The position numbers were made by a program, and so were the translations under genes. Shown in pieces: positions 34,101 to 45,509 of a stretch of DNA of 64,000 bases (position 1 is the first letter of the stretch; every line of letters starts with the position of its first letter). The notes under the pieces were generated by a model that had not been told where the DNA came from, made no database searches, and saw only the letters and a program-made list of their open reading frames with translations. The DNA comes from Saksenaea vasiformis B4078 (taxonomy: Eukaryota > Mucoromycota > Mucoromycetes > Mucorales > Saksenaeaceae): contig JNDT01001577.1 of assembly GCA_000697055.1 (NCBI GenBank), forward strand, positions 1-64,000, in the 5' to 3' direction.

Positions 34101-36497
34101 GTGTGCCTTCCAGTTCATGCTCTCCATCGATGTCCATGGATGAATATTTCAAAATAGCGGAACGAGCGGTCGCAGACCGCTTGGCACACTCGACAACAGG
34201 CTGCGCAATGAATTCTTTGACCATCATCTCCTTGAAGAACGCGTTTGTCGTAGAAATTTCAATTGCTTGCTGATCCGCCTCGATCCCGTCAAAATGTCTT
34301 CCTCTAGGTATCTCAGGAAACGCGTCGTCGTTGTCGCGCATACTGTTATATATGCTTTTAACCTCCTCACGTGTCTCTTCGTCCAGCAAATCGTATAGCG
34401 GTTTCATTGACTTAAAGTGAATGCGCGTTTGGTTTGTTTTAACTGAATTTATCCAATCTTCACATCCCGTGATCACAGAGCTTCCGCCTAGTTAGAGGTC
34501 AGTAAATCGTGTAAAATGGGCTTATTAGTCAACAAAGTACCGATTGCTTCAATCTTGGCCCTTGCGGCCTCAAAATTGACGAAGTGAAACACTAATATTG
34601 GTTAACAAGGCAGCCTATTTAACTCGCCAAATTTATCATACTGTTGTTCTCGTCTTCTGCCTCCGCGAACTCAGAATCTCTTTGAAAAGCACCTTCGACG
34701 GCTCTTTTCCAGTTTGCAATCAGCCAACTATCTGGTTGGTCGTTTGCAAGAATTTCGAATACTATGCGTCCACCTAGAACAATGCGATAATTAATATACC
34801 CGTCGTTATAGCCGCGCAGGAGCGTACCAAGGGATATGACTTCTGGATAGTAGAATCCAAAGCGTCCAAACACCTTTTGCAGTTCTTCGTATTTTTTCTC
34901 GTTCGATTCAGCATTCAATGCTTGACAGATAGCTTCTTTAAGCTCATCTGTGATCTTTACGTATTGTCGATCAAACACGAACTAAACAGAGCACGTAAGT
35001 TATCATGGAATTGGTGTATATCGAGTACGAAGCAGATATCTTCGAATCGATAAACTGTAAACAAACGCATCTTCCTTGATTTACTAACCTCTCTGTAGGT
35101 AACGTACATAACGAAGTATTTCACGCCACTTGTTGCGGACTGCAATTGCCCACTGTTCACGGTCATGTGGTGGTGCGCAGCTCCTCTCATAAATGCAGAG
35201 TGTTCTTCTGAATGTTCTGGAAAATTTGAAGGAAGGAAGGCATGTGTCCTAGCGTTGGTTCCCAGCATGGCTTTTTGCACTTTACATTCGATGTGAGGCT
35301 TGTTCCCGGCTGACACAACTCTTATCATTCTGCTGATGTCGCTATCGTTGATTAACTCGACCGCAACTTCATTAGACGAAAGTCCGCCGAAATAGACTCC
35401 TTGAGCAGTTCCAATTCGCCTACGTGTATTTGAAAGTCGAATAAGAGCATTTATATTCTCATGAGGATCGGATGGAAGCTCAGTACGTGATACAGATCGA
35501 GCGTACTGGTCATTATATATTCTCTGTATCTCAGCACTGGTTAGGTCGTCCAAGAGGTTGTATATTGGATTGGCGTCAAGCGACTCAAGCATGATCTGAT
35601 GAATTGCTGTACTCTCCAGCCAACCACTAACATCACCCTTTTCCGATAGAAGTTGCGTTTCTCCACCTACAAGAAATAATGCTTGTTATGAAAACCGGTT
35701 CAGTTATTAACTTAGTGTAAATATACCGAAAGATTTCCACCGAATCTTCTCATTTCTCATAACTTCTGAAACTGCTTTTTCTATTGAACCGGTTTTGTAT
35801 ATATATTCATCGCATAAGACCTTTCCTCCTTCAATAGGTGTTAGTAGACAATTGCTGAATCTGGGACCGACCTGTCAAGATCCAGTACGGGTAGTAGTAG
35901 CCAAATTCTTGGAATACGTGCTGTAACTCAATAAATTTCTCTTCATCGCCAGGTACTTGCAATGCAAGATCAACTGCTTCCTTAAATTCTCTTGTTGCCC
36001 GAAGAGAGGTCGGTGAAAAAAGTATCTACGAAGATCCACACGTTAGTACCTTATTTTCCTATCGGTGTCCAACTAACATAACGCCGAGGTATATTGATTG
36101 TTTCTATGAACTGCTTGTCCTGCGTATCGCTACCGTGCAACTTGCCCTCAGCTTCTGCAGCTGATCTGAATCCAGAGGCTCCTGATAATGGGAGCTTGTT
36201 TCGTACATAACCTCTTGCGTCTAAGTCGAGTTTCCCCGCGGTCCCAACCACATGCCTTCGATTATGCCAAATCTTAAGCGGCCCGTTAGGGTAAAAGTAT
36301 ATGCTTTGACTTCTATCTATCTCAACGGCTTGCTCTTTGGCTTGCTGACCGTTGGCATGGATTCCACGCACCCACTCAGCTGGAATGTCCGCATCTGACT
36401 GATGGTTTGGACAGTTAGTTGAGGGATGTAAGGTCGAAAACTTATGGTCTCATACAGCAGTCGCGTACTCGTCAATATTTTTTTGTCCTGTCTCCAT
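31193..36497 (-). CDS. MACPF-like / FAR1-like zinc finger / Sel1 chimera
   Basis: One large multi-exon gene (start ATG 36497, stop 31193), roughly 1,450-1,500 residues after splicing. In order: a short N-terminus; a ~105-residue beta-rich block (36398-36078); then three related modules (36025-35090, 34985-33990, 33930-33150). Each module has an EF(K/R)EA(I/V)..AL helix, an F(G)YYYP..I.xGG(K/R)(I/V) motif and, across an intron, GG(E/S/D)..(L/I)...W(I/L).S/T...(I)....L.P(L/I)Y.LLD. The GYYYP-x-LGG and LLD motifs recall MACPF-like domains of Mucoromycota. Next comes a FAR1/WRKY-GCM1-type finger (FPDSKTATEYCQHACNEAGF; CIYC; ACQWRI; EHNHEL; ~33110-32760), a MIR-like beta domain (~32750-32090) and Sel1/TPR repeats (~32020-31193). 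Introns use TACTAAC-like branch sites. No signal peptide. Function unknown; DNA- or RNA-binding plus scaffold roles are conceivable. Splicing of 36.1, 34.6 and 32.4 kb junctions is my best reading. Confidence 0.75.
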
Positions 36498-38065
36498 GAG
36501 AAAAGTTGTTTTTGCTAAACTTTTTTTCCTGCTATTTAAAAGGACTTAAGCTGATGAATCTTATTTAAAGTTTGTGGCTCGGGATTTTAGTGGTTCTATC
36601 ATTTCTCTTTGTAGTCTCTACGCAAGTAGCACAAAGAACAGGAATCCACCTATCGAGAACAATCGTAAAGCAGGTGGATATTGAGACGAAGGCTTATGCA
36701 TGTTTTGGTACTCTTTACAGTTCTGCGCTTTCTACGTATGATTTTTAGTCAGACGCATACTTAGGGTTAAAACTACAACAGAAAAATCTTTCAATATGCT
36801 TGATCAAATGCGAATGCCCTGTAGTGTTATCGAGCGAGCTAGCTGCTGTAAAACTGATGTTTGGGCTTATCCTAAAAAACAGGGAATGTTCTCTACTGTA
36901 GGAAACAATAGTGACACTGGCTGGTACACAAGCCTATTAGATCTGAGATTTAATTGATACACACACGGTGGCAGTTGGTTGAACAATCCTTGGCCAAGGT
37001 GCCATTTGCATAGCAACGCCGACAGGGAGGTGAGTAACTAGACGAGAATGAAGGGGTATACAACTTTATAACGCAAAAACGTTATCATCGGTGTATTCCA
37101 ATCACCCATAGACAGATACTTAATATAACCGCCTGGTCAAATGATTTTATAAAAGTCACTTTCATCAAGGACAGAGAGCAAGGCCAGTGAAAACTTCAAA
37201 TATTATAGAGAGCTATTTAAAAATCGAAAGGAAAGTATACATGTTATGAATATTTAGGAAGCGGGTAGCCAAGTATGCATGCGATATCTTATTCGCTCCC
37301 CTTTTTATGGGATTTCTGGGAAGATCAGTTCCTTTTGTGCCATTCTATTCATACATGTCTGTCTGTTATCTTTAGAGTGGGGGAAGTTGGCGGACTATTT
37401 TCCATATCTATTTCTATTCATCAGGAAACGGACCGCTCTTGTTATTGTCCTTGTTAATTGTCCTTCTTCTTCATACCGCACGCACATAGAGTATCTTGCA
37501 CGATTGATCCCCGTACATAAAACGTGTATGAAGGCATATGAACTCATCTAACGTTGTATAAATATCATATGGCATCGACTTGGTTATTGGTATGTAGATA
37601 GAGCGGATATTTAATTATGAATTTAACAATATATACTGGCGATATCGTTCATACAAATGGACGTCATTGTGATGAAGGACGACACGAACCATGAGCCTGC
37701 GGCGGATAAGGAGACTGAGAAGCAGCTGCCATCAGCAAAACGAGCGGCTAAAGGTTAAGGAGAAAGTCGAACCACATATATTCTTTGCACGGCGATTCAA
37801 ACCTTTTTACAAATGCCTAATTACAGCCAAGGGCCATGTGTATGGGAATAGACAGCTTCCTTTGATGATTGTTAGCTTCGTGTGTATTGGGCGTCTTTGG
37901 CCAGCAAACGCGGATTTTGCATGATATTCATGATTCTGCAACTGAGACGACCGACCCAGTCCAAATGTAGGATTGTTTGACTGCTGGACCCTCGGCATTG
38001 CTTGCGGTCATTTCACGCTTGAAAATTTGTTTCGCTCTTTCTTTTTTTGCTCTTCGTTATTTGTC
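36498..38065. other. Intergenic, no gene seen
   Basis: Divergent promoter space between the large chimera (minus) and DGAT2 (plus). Plus-strand frames at 37279-37551 and 37691-37924 have no recognisable motif. The pyrimidine-rich 38035-38065 is the probable DGAT2 leader. Confidence 0.45.
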
Positions 38066-39355
38066 ATGTCAACCGATTCCCCTGAACCGAATCGTTCAAA
38101 GAGTGACAACATGCATGTACCTCCGCGCATGGCACCGCTGAATGTGCCACTTCCTCGGCGTCTTCAAACGCTGGCTGTCATGTTCTGGGGTATTGAGCCT
38201 TCATTTGTAGTTGGTCTGTTCTGTCTCCTATGCACTATTCCATTCTTTTGGCCCTTTATTATTATATACCTTGTATGGATGTTTTTTGACAAGGCGCCAG
38301 AAACAGGTGGTCGACGTGTCGAATGGATGAGAAATATGCGCATGTGGAAATATTTTGCAGATTACTTCCCAGCGTCCATTACCAAGGTAAGCTTCAGCAT
38401 TTCTTCTTTTTCACTCTCTTGATTGATGATGGATGATAGGAAGCGGATTTGGATCCATCAAGAAACTACATTTTTGGGTAAAGTAGTAGTAAGAGAGAAG
38501 AGGGGAACGGGGTGGACGCGTTTCTTATCTGATCGCATAGTTATCATCCACATGGCATCATTGCCATGGGAGCTGTCGCGACTTTTGCCACGGAAGCACT
38601 TGGATTTTCAAAATTATATCCAGGGATTGTAGCCTCATTGATGACCATTCAGTCAAATTTCCTGTTCCCAATTCATCGTGATTATCTATTAGCTCATGGC
38701 ATATGCTCTGTGTCACGTAAGTCTTGCAAGGCGGTGCTACAGTCAGGTCCTGGTCGTTCGATTGCCATTGTTGTCGGCGGTGCTTCTGAATCTTTGAATT
38801 CTCGTCCTGGATCGATGGATTTAACGATTAAACGACGACTTGGATTTGTGAAGATCGCTGTGGAAACGGGTGCCAGTCTGGTACCCGTTTTAAGTTTTGG
38901 CGAAAATCAATTATTTGATCAGGTGAAGAATGACGATGGAAGTTTGCTACGTCGTTTCCAAAAACGAACAAAGCAAATCTTTGGTTGGACAATGCCTCTC
39001 TTTCACGGACGCGGCGTATTCAATTGTAAATAAGAGAAAAAAAGGCACTCAGGCAGGTCACTTAATTGCTGTCTTTTTTTTTTCTTGCAGATGATATGGG
39101 AATTATGCCTTATAGACGTCCAATGAATATCGTCAGTATGTGTAACGCAGGAAAAGATATCCGAAATAATGTCTCAAACTTTTCTTTATAGTTGGTGAGG
39201 CGATCCATCCGCCAGCAGATACCGAAGGACGTAGTCAAGAAGAAATCGTGCAAGAGCTTCATCAGCGCTATATGGACAGTCTTCGTGCTATCTACGACAA
39301 GTACAAGGACGTTTATGCTCCCGATAGGATCAAGGAGATGGAATTCGTTGAATAA
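38066..39355 (+). CDS. Diacylglycerol acyltransferase type 2
   Basis: Five exons: 38066-38386, 38440-38477, 38541-39025, 39091-39135 and 39192-39355 (350 residues). DGAT2 family features: two adjacent N-terminal membrane segments (about residues 40-75), then the catalytic YHPHG motif (split by the second intron: Y-I-F-G/Y-H-P-H-G), a VVGGASESLNSRPG block, RRLGFVKIAVETGASLVPVL with FGEN, and FHGRGVFN-YDMGIMPYRRP. The reaction is acyl-CoA plus diacylglycerol to triacylglycerol at the ER and lipid droplets. Length is typical (~340-390). The last intron gives NIV-IGEAIHPP. It converges on the phosphatase gene, with only 35 bp between stops. Equivalent to yeast DGA1; wax ester or monoacylglycerol specificity cannot be excluded from sequence alone. 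Confidence 0.95.
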
Positions 39356-39390
39356 TAAAAAAAGTTGTATTGTTGTGTATTCTATTGGTT

Positions 39391-40441
39391 CTACGAATAA
39401 AATCCGGTTTCAACCGCCTGCAACACCTTGTCGGATGTTTCCCAGTAAGTGACGTTGGCTACCACTTTTCTAGCTGCTTCCTGTTCACTTTGAAGTTTTG
39501 CTGCTAGTGTCTTTCCTGAGCGGACAAATAGCTGATCAGAGGGTTTCAGACGTGTGGCAGGACAGAAATCGTTCTATTGACATGTCAGTCTAAACTGATA
39601 CGTGTTTCATAAGCTGCAAAAGATAGTTTACCTTGCCATCGCCGACATACATGATCTTCTGGAAAGGACCATGAAGACGGAGGTATGTGTCAAGCTCTTG
39701 TCCTAACAGACATCGATTGGAACACGTCTTTTTAGAATCAGCTTTCCTTCCTTTGGAATTACCTTTGCAGATGTTTACGGCGCAACCATTTGGACAGTTA
39801 TGTTGAGGCGCCGATGCAGCGATGCGCCGTCGGATACGCCATCGGCCTTGATCATCTGTATAGACTGGATTGGTAATGATATCCGCCACAAGATCACGCA
39901 CGCCGTACGCCTTATCAGTTTTTAATCAGTTTTTTTTTTCCTGCATGATCATGATCGATGACTCACCTCCAGGATGGTCTCAATGTAAAAGGTATTTGCA
40001 TCCGAAACGATTACGATTTGCGTGTGGTGATTGTGAAGTATTTTCAATGTCTTGAGCATTGCTTCTGTCTAAATCCATTGTGTTATCGATCTAGTTGTAA
40101 GCACGATCTATCCTACGAATGGAATCTTTTCAAGCACACTTTTAAATTCTGCTTTGGTTGCGCCTCGGTCCTGAAGCTGTCGAATGGCCATATCCCTTTC
40201 CATAACAGCCTTAGGAGCTAGAATGGTTCATTTTCTGCTTACATGCAATCGGTGAACTGCATATCATGGTGAGCAACGCAGTCTTCCCACTGTTCCTGAG
40301 ACAAATGAGCGATTGTCCAATGGTCGCTGTCTTCCTCTATAAGCGACCTGCATTATTACGGTCGTTAGGTTAGAGTCAAAGAATGGAGAACTAAACAAAC
40401 CAGTCAAAGTCGAAAACAGCAAGCGTTTTGAAGATGGTCAT
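39391..40441 (-). CDS. PHOSPHO-like HAD phosphatase
   Basis: Start ATG at 40441. The nucleophile motif FDFDWSLIEEDSDHW is at about residues 10-24 (split by intron 1, W codon at the junction). An ERDMAIRQLQDRGATKAEF helix follows, then ILHNHHTQIVIVSDANTFYI (HAD motif 2, S-D-A-N), APQHNCPNGCAVNICKG, and motif 4 MYVGDGK-NDFCPATRL spanning an intron. The stop is at 39391. This set defines the PHOSPHO1/2 family (phosphoethanolamine/phosphocholine or pyridoxal-5-phosphate phosphatases). Five introns are needed. One of them, near 40240-40200, does not restore frame with an ordinary GT-AG pair (see findings), so this exon junction is unresolved. Divergent from NTG1, sharing about 180 bp of promoter. 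Confidence 0.85.
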
Positions 40442-40621
40442 TAAGATGCAAGCCGAATGAAAGCCAATGTGCGTGCGAGAGAAAGAAGTCGGCTTGTGCC
40501 ACCTGCATTGTCGAGGTTCCAAACGCCGACCGGACTGCGAAATCTTGCTTTCTCCATCTTTGTCCCGAGTGAGCCCTTCTCTTGTCCAACCAAGTCACCT
40601 CGTGCTCACGATCGTTGGATC
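40442..40621. promoter_or_regulatory. Shared divergent promoter, phosphatase/NTG1
   Basis: Only 180 bp separate the two ATGs, so regulatory sites must be shared or overlapping. An in-frame upstream ATG for NTG1 lies at 40457. Confidence 0.5.
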
Positions 40622-41911
40622 ATGTCTGTTCGTCGGAGCTCTCGTCTTGCCAAGTCCTCCACTGATCTTGTTCATGAATCACTTGTACCAGTGGTAACAG
40701 AGAAGCAGCGCCAGCGGCGGCGGTCAGTGAGCGTCACTGTCACCACTGCCAAGGTGAAGCGAGTCAAAAAGGAAGAAAAGCCAGCGACGTCGGGACCGCC
40801 CGAAAACTGGAATACCGTCTTTCAGCAAATTAAAGCCTACCGGCAAAAGACACCTGCACCAGTGGATACTATGGGATGTGAACGTTTAGCAGAAAAAGAT
40901 GTACCACCTAAAGTAAGTCCAATTTTATCCGACATGCGTCCAACCTCTTGTATTTCAGGTGTCAAGGTTTCAAACATTGATTTCATTGATGTTATCATCA
41001 CAAACAAAAGATACAGTGACAAGTGTCGCTGTTAGAACATTACAAAAGGAATTGCCAGGTGGACTGTGTCTCGAAAGCATTTTGAACATTGACGAGAACG
41101 TCCTCGATAACTATATCAGAGCGGTAGGATTCCATACAAAGAAAGCAGCGTAAGTTCTATGCTTTTGAATGGATGATGCTAAGTGATTTTTTTTAGGTAC
41201 ATTAAGAAGGCAGCCGTTATATTACGTGATCAGTACGATGGAGATATCCCAGATACAATTGAAGGACTAACAAGTTTACCCGGTGTCGGTGAGTGGGAAC
41301 ATAACAATAATAATAATAATAATACATGTCAAACTAAACAAACCAAAAGGTCCAAAAATGGTCAGTCATGATTGATAATGAAAGAGATAAACTTATGTCA
41401 TCTTGGTACAGGGTTATTTGACATTGCAATGTGCATGGGAAAAGTAAGTCTATCAGATAAGAGAGTAGTATTGATAAGGTAAAAAAAAAAAAAAAAAACC
41501 AAAAGGAATATGGGCATTGGTGTTGATATCCATGTACACCGTATCGCAAATCGCCTAGGATGGTGTAATACCATGAAGGGATCACCAGAGGATACCCGGA
41601 AGGTTGGTGCAAAAAGGAATGAGTAAACTTTTTTCTAACTTGCCGAGAAGAATCTTGAATCTTGGTTACCAAGGGAACATTGGCGAGAGATTAACCCAAT
41701 GTTTGTTGGTTTTGGTCAAATTACTTGTCTCCCGCGTGGGCCCAGGTGTTTTGAATGTCCCGTAAAGGATCTCTGCCCATCTGCGGAAGTGAAGAAGATT
41801 AGGATAAAAAAGGAGACTGTCGTCAAAGAAGAATCAATCGATGCCGAGAACGCCACCAGCTCGCCCTATTTTATGGATCCTCCTGTAAAAAATGAACCAC
41901 TGGACTGGTAA
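40622..41911 (+). CDS. NTG1: Endonuclease III, DNA glycosylase/AP lyase
   Basis: Seven exons: 40622-40912, 40959-41149, 41197-41288, 41350-41360, 41412-41443, 41506-41602 and 41651-41911 (324 residues). Nth family hallmarks: [18 protein letters not shown], the helix-hairpin-helix LPGVGPKMGYL with catalytic Lys, [15 protein letters not shown] with catalytic Asp, and the [4Fe-4S] cluster ligands C-x6-C-x2-C-x5-C ([17 protein letters not shown]). It removes oxidised pyrimidines and cleaves at abasic sites in nucleus and mitochondria. The N-terminus is Arg/Lys/Ser-rich (nuclear-type), and a KKIRIKKE basic tail follows the cluster. Exon 4 is only 11 nt and encodes P-K-M, including the catalytic Lys. 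An upstream in-frame ATG (40457) would add 55 Arg-rich residues. Confidence 0.95.
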
Positions 41912-42014
41912 ACAGATTGTTGGAAATTAGACGGAATCTGGAATTTGGAATCAATCATCATCATCATAAACATCGAAAGCTAGGAGATAGCTATTTTGCA
42001 CTTTTTTCTTTCCA

Positions 42015-42586
42015 ATGTCTCTCGAGTCCTCACAAACGATGCGGCACATCGTGCCTGATAAGATGATTGTTGGCTTTACAGTAGGGAATCTTAATAGCAA
42101 AGACGATCGTATGAAAACATCTAAACAACGCGATACCCAGGGTGGTGAGGAGAGGGCTTTTGAATGAGCACGATCGGCTGAGTAAGCATAGGTGATCGAA
42201 AGAATTGGGATGATGAAGTCTATCCGACGATCGAGACACATCAGTCAACTATTGCTCATCGAAACGACGTGGACGGCTTGGCTGAAGGGCTTTCAACAGA
42301 TGCCATGAGAGTGCGACCTTCATTGGAGCAAGTTGCTCCGACTACCTCATCTTATGAGCCAGCAACGACCTTTGTCTCCCATATTTCTATCCATGCTCCA
42401 TCAAGACCGCGTCCTGTATTGGTCGAACAGGGACCAGCTACATTCACTGGATTGTCACTGGGTCAAATGGGATTCCTACCATCAAACAGTAGCAGTAGTA
42501 GTAGTGCAGGGTTAGACGGTCGTACCACGTGGCTTTGGATCGTCACTGCAGCGATGATTTTGGTATGGTTTCGTATTCGTCAGTAG
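42015..42586 (+). CDS. Tail-anchored membrane protein, unknown
   Basis: Two exons, 42015-42144 and 42192-42586 (174 residues), with GT-AG junction and phase 1. The start ATG has a CCA-ATG-T context. The body is hydrophilic and low in hydrophobic clusters; a poly-Ser run (~residues 150-155) precedes a single C-terminal hydrophobic segment (TTWLWIVTAAMILVWFRI) with three residues after it. That is the form of a tail-anchored protein of ER, mitochondria or peroxisome. I do not recognise the family. Follows NTG1 by 103 bp on the same strand and converges on the Mid2-like gene. The first exon could be mis-called, since the minus strand also has open frames there. Confidence 0.6.
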
Positions 42587-42885
42587 ACATTGGTGAAACA
42601 AACGGCTATTATTTAATACCGACGGGGTTTATCAGAAGAAAGCAGAAAACAAACACGGCAAAATTTCGTTCGGATATTATCCATTTTTGCTGACTGATGT
42701 TGTACAAAAAATACAATTCAACCTTGACAGTTACTAACAATGACAAAACAACATGATTAATATGATGATTATTTTATTTTATTTTTTATTTTTTTTAATC
42801 TGTACAAGTTTATATGGTGGATGGAATTGATGTTGACATGCAGAAAAAAAAGAAGAACAAAAAGTAATGTGTTGGATGGATGCCT

Positions 42886-44114
42886 TCAGCCTCGGTTACG
42901 CGGGTGATCATCTTCGATTAAATGTGGAACATGTCTTTCTTCCATCGGATAGTCTATTTCATTGGGCACGTGTCGAAATTGGCCATAGTTCGGAGGTGGT
43001 GGATATAATTCCATTGGGTGATGTACTTGAACATTTGGAGGACCGTAGCTTGTTGAGCTGGGTGGATACGGAGGAGAGACATCTTCGTAATAACCACCGC
43101 TAGCAACAGAATGTTCGGTGGACATGACAGGATAAGGAGAATATTGCTTATCTTCCATGACACCTTCACCTTTTGGAGGTGCAACGAGATGTCTTGGTGA
43201 TGCTCCACCTGCTGGTCCAGCAGAATGACGGACGGTATTTTCAGTGAATGGGCCACCAAAAGGATCGATTACATCATCGAATGTGTCTTTCTTTTTCTTA
43301 CGTCGGAGACAGAAGAAGGCCAAGAAAGCTGAAACCAATCGAAACGGTTACTGCATTGATTTTTTTCTTAGAAGTCCTTTTTCATTCCTTACCTAGCAAC
43401 GCCACAAACGCCACACCTCCCACAACACCACCGATAATTGCTGGTTTTGAATCTGTTCCTGGTGACGTGGAGACAGACTGAGAGGAGTTACTACCAGCAG
43501 CATCCGTAGGATTGATAATAGAATAGGAAGTAGATGTAATTGTTACTATTTCTGTACCAGAACGGGTAACAGTAACAACAGTGACCATGGTTGAACTAGG
43601 CCTAGGGGACACAGTGGTAGTAGGTCTTACATCATTGGTGGTGGTACTTTGAACAGTTGTAGTCGCCGACGTTGCAGGGTCCGGTCGCTGCGTTCTGGTT
43701 GGTCGTGATTCTTCTGTTGTTGTAGTGGTAGTTGTTGTACGTTGTGTGGTTGGCTCAGGGTCGGGACTAAAGGTCGAGGTAGTAGTATAAGTCGTAGTTG
43801 ACGTAGTAGTCGTCGATGGAACATCGGGTGTCGTTGTATCAGGAGTTACCTGTCAACTTCAATTTCAGTATTCTTTCTGTTGCAATAAAGAGAAAGAGGG
43901 AGAGAGAGAGAGAGAAAAGACTTACGGGATCCCTTGTTGTAGTAGGTGGAGGTGGCTCAGTTGTCGTTGGTACTGGTATGTCAGAAGTTACTGGTGGATT
44001 GGATGATGTATTAGGATCTTTCGTAGAGGTATCACCAGAGGATGAAGAAGAATCAATAGGTGGAGGAGGTGACGACGGCCCGCCGTTGTCATAAGTTGGA
44101 CTGCTTGCATCCAT
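42886..44114 (-). CDS. Mid2/Wsc-like mucin-type membrane sensor
   Basis: Three exons: 44114-43926, 43849-43393 and 43328-42886. The ectodomain is about 200 residues, almost entirely Thr/Ser/Pro (long TTT runs), as in O-mannosylated wall sensors. It is followed by AIIGGVVGGVAFVALLAFLA, a single membrane helix with the GG-rich entry typical of Mid2/SKG6-like segments, then basic RRKKKK and a Pro/Tyr-rich cytosolic tail (FDDVIDPFGGPF, PPYPPSSTSYGPP). Predicted role is sensing wall stress at the plasma membrane (inference from architecture). No signal peptide follows the chosen ATG. The same frame extends upstream without ATG through a hydrophobic stretch, so an upstream exon with the signal peptide may be missing from this model. 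Intron 1 contains a CT/GA microsatellite. Confidence 0.8.
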
Positions 44115-45509
44115 TCCGTTCAAAACTTGAAAGAAAAGAAAAAAAGAAGGAAAACAAAGAAATCTCGGTGCCTTTGCCCGGGAAAGGTGAAAAAAAAAAG
44201 AAGAAAAAAAAGAAAAGCCAAAAATAGATAGAATCAAATGGCCGACCACGCTCTTGATGTCAAAAAGATAGTTACTGCCAAGCCATTCGTTGGGTTCATC
44301 CCCGATTCTCAATACACGCGGAGATGCTGCTCATTCATGGTTATGTTGTTAATCCACTTTTTGTTATTTCATCGCATCAAATTAAACAGTATAAGCTTGT
44401 CTAACCTATAACCGCACTTAAACCAGGAACAGGGATCAAGCTTATCTTTTAGCCAATCAAAAATCAATCCTTCCATCGTTGATCGCTGTCATTCAATCTT
44501 TACAAAGAATGGACAATCGTTCAATGCCTTACTTCCCGTGGACCAGTGAAACAAATTTTGTCTTCCGCTATTGGTCCATTCCTATCCTATTCCCAGAACT
44601 ACGCGCCGATGAAACACGAATTTCGTATAACCTTCGTCTTCTTTGTTCATCGTATAGGTCAAAAATCTGGTGATCTTACAACTACAGGAAAAAAAATTAA
44701 AATAAAAAAAAACAACAAATGCTCAGCTTTTCTCGTTTCCATATTTGCGCTTGACGCCATTTGGTGTCCTAATGTCTATAAGGAATGCCAGAGCACCGAT
44801 CTCCTTCGAGATAAGGTTTGTAGGAGTTATGATGAACAGGACGCTCAGCAAAAGTTTGAGTTCGCCCATCGGAAGAGAACAAGTTACTGCGGATTCAATG
44901 ATAGTAACACGAAAGGGTGGTTGTGGAATTCTTTTTTTACATTGTCCAGGCTTTGTGCAATTCCAATGGAAACTTAGACTTTCATTTACTCTTGTTCTTG
45001 TGAAGGCCTGGATTGATCTATTGTTTACCGTAGAAGGATGCTGACAAGAAAAGAATAAAATACCTGAGTTTAGATGACCATGCGGTTCTTCGCAAAAAAA
45101 AACATTGGCACGAGGTATCGCCAGCTCCTATCCATATGCGAACATGGTACAAGAAATAGCCTCATTAGCCAAGCCCATACGTTAGTCGTCGTATGGAACT
45201 GCAAGAGATAGACGTGTGCTGGTTACTGGAATTAGAACAGGGAAGCAGACAATTGTATTTTCGTTAGTTAGTAAGGATGGCAATAGGATGTGTATATGTG
45301 CGTTTATGGCATGCCTGCATGAGCACACTGAATCTTGTGAGTCAATGCTCGATGCATGAAAGAATGGACACTTTTCTGCACATGTATGATCCACTCCGAG
45401 CATTGGTCTGAATCCAGTGGTTACACTTGTCCTACCTTGTTGCAGGCTATCGTCGTCACAGAGCGATTTTTTTTCTCGAGTCCCGCTTCTGCATAACTGA
45501 CACCTACCC
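44115..45509. other. Intergenic, no gene seen
   Basis: Promoter space for the Mid2-like gene (left) and YME2 (right). Plus-strand frames at 44546-45044 are open for 100-140 codons but show no motif and no consistent splice structure. Confidence 0.4.

Noticed and set aside
41951..42241. Minus-strand frame opposite the tail-anchored gene
   Set aside because: The plus strand gives a spliced product with a convincing C-terminal membrane anchor; the minus frame has no features.
44546..45044. Two overlapping 100-140-codon plus-strand frames
   Set aside because: Both frames are open over the same bases, neither shows a motif, and neither has a consistent splice or promoter context.
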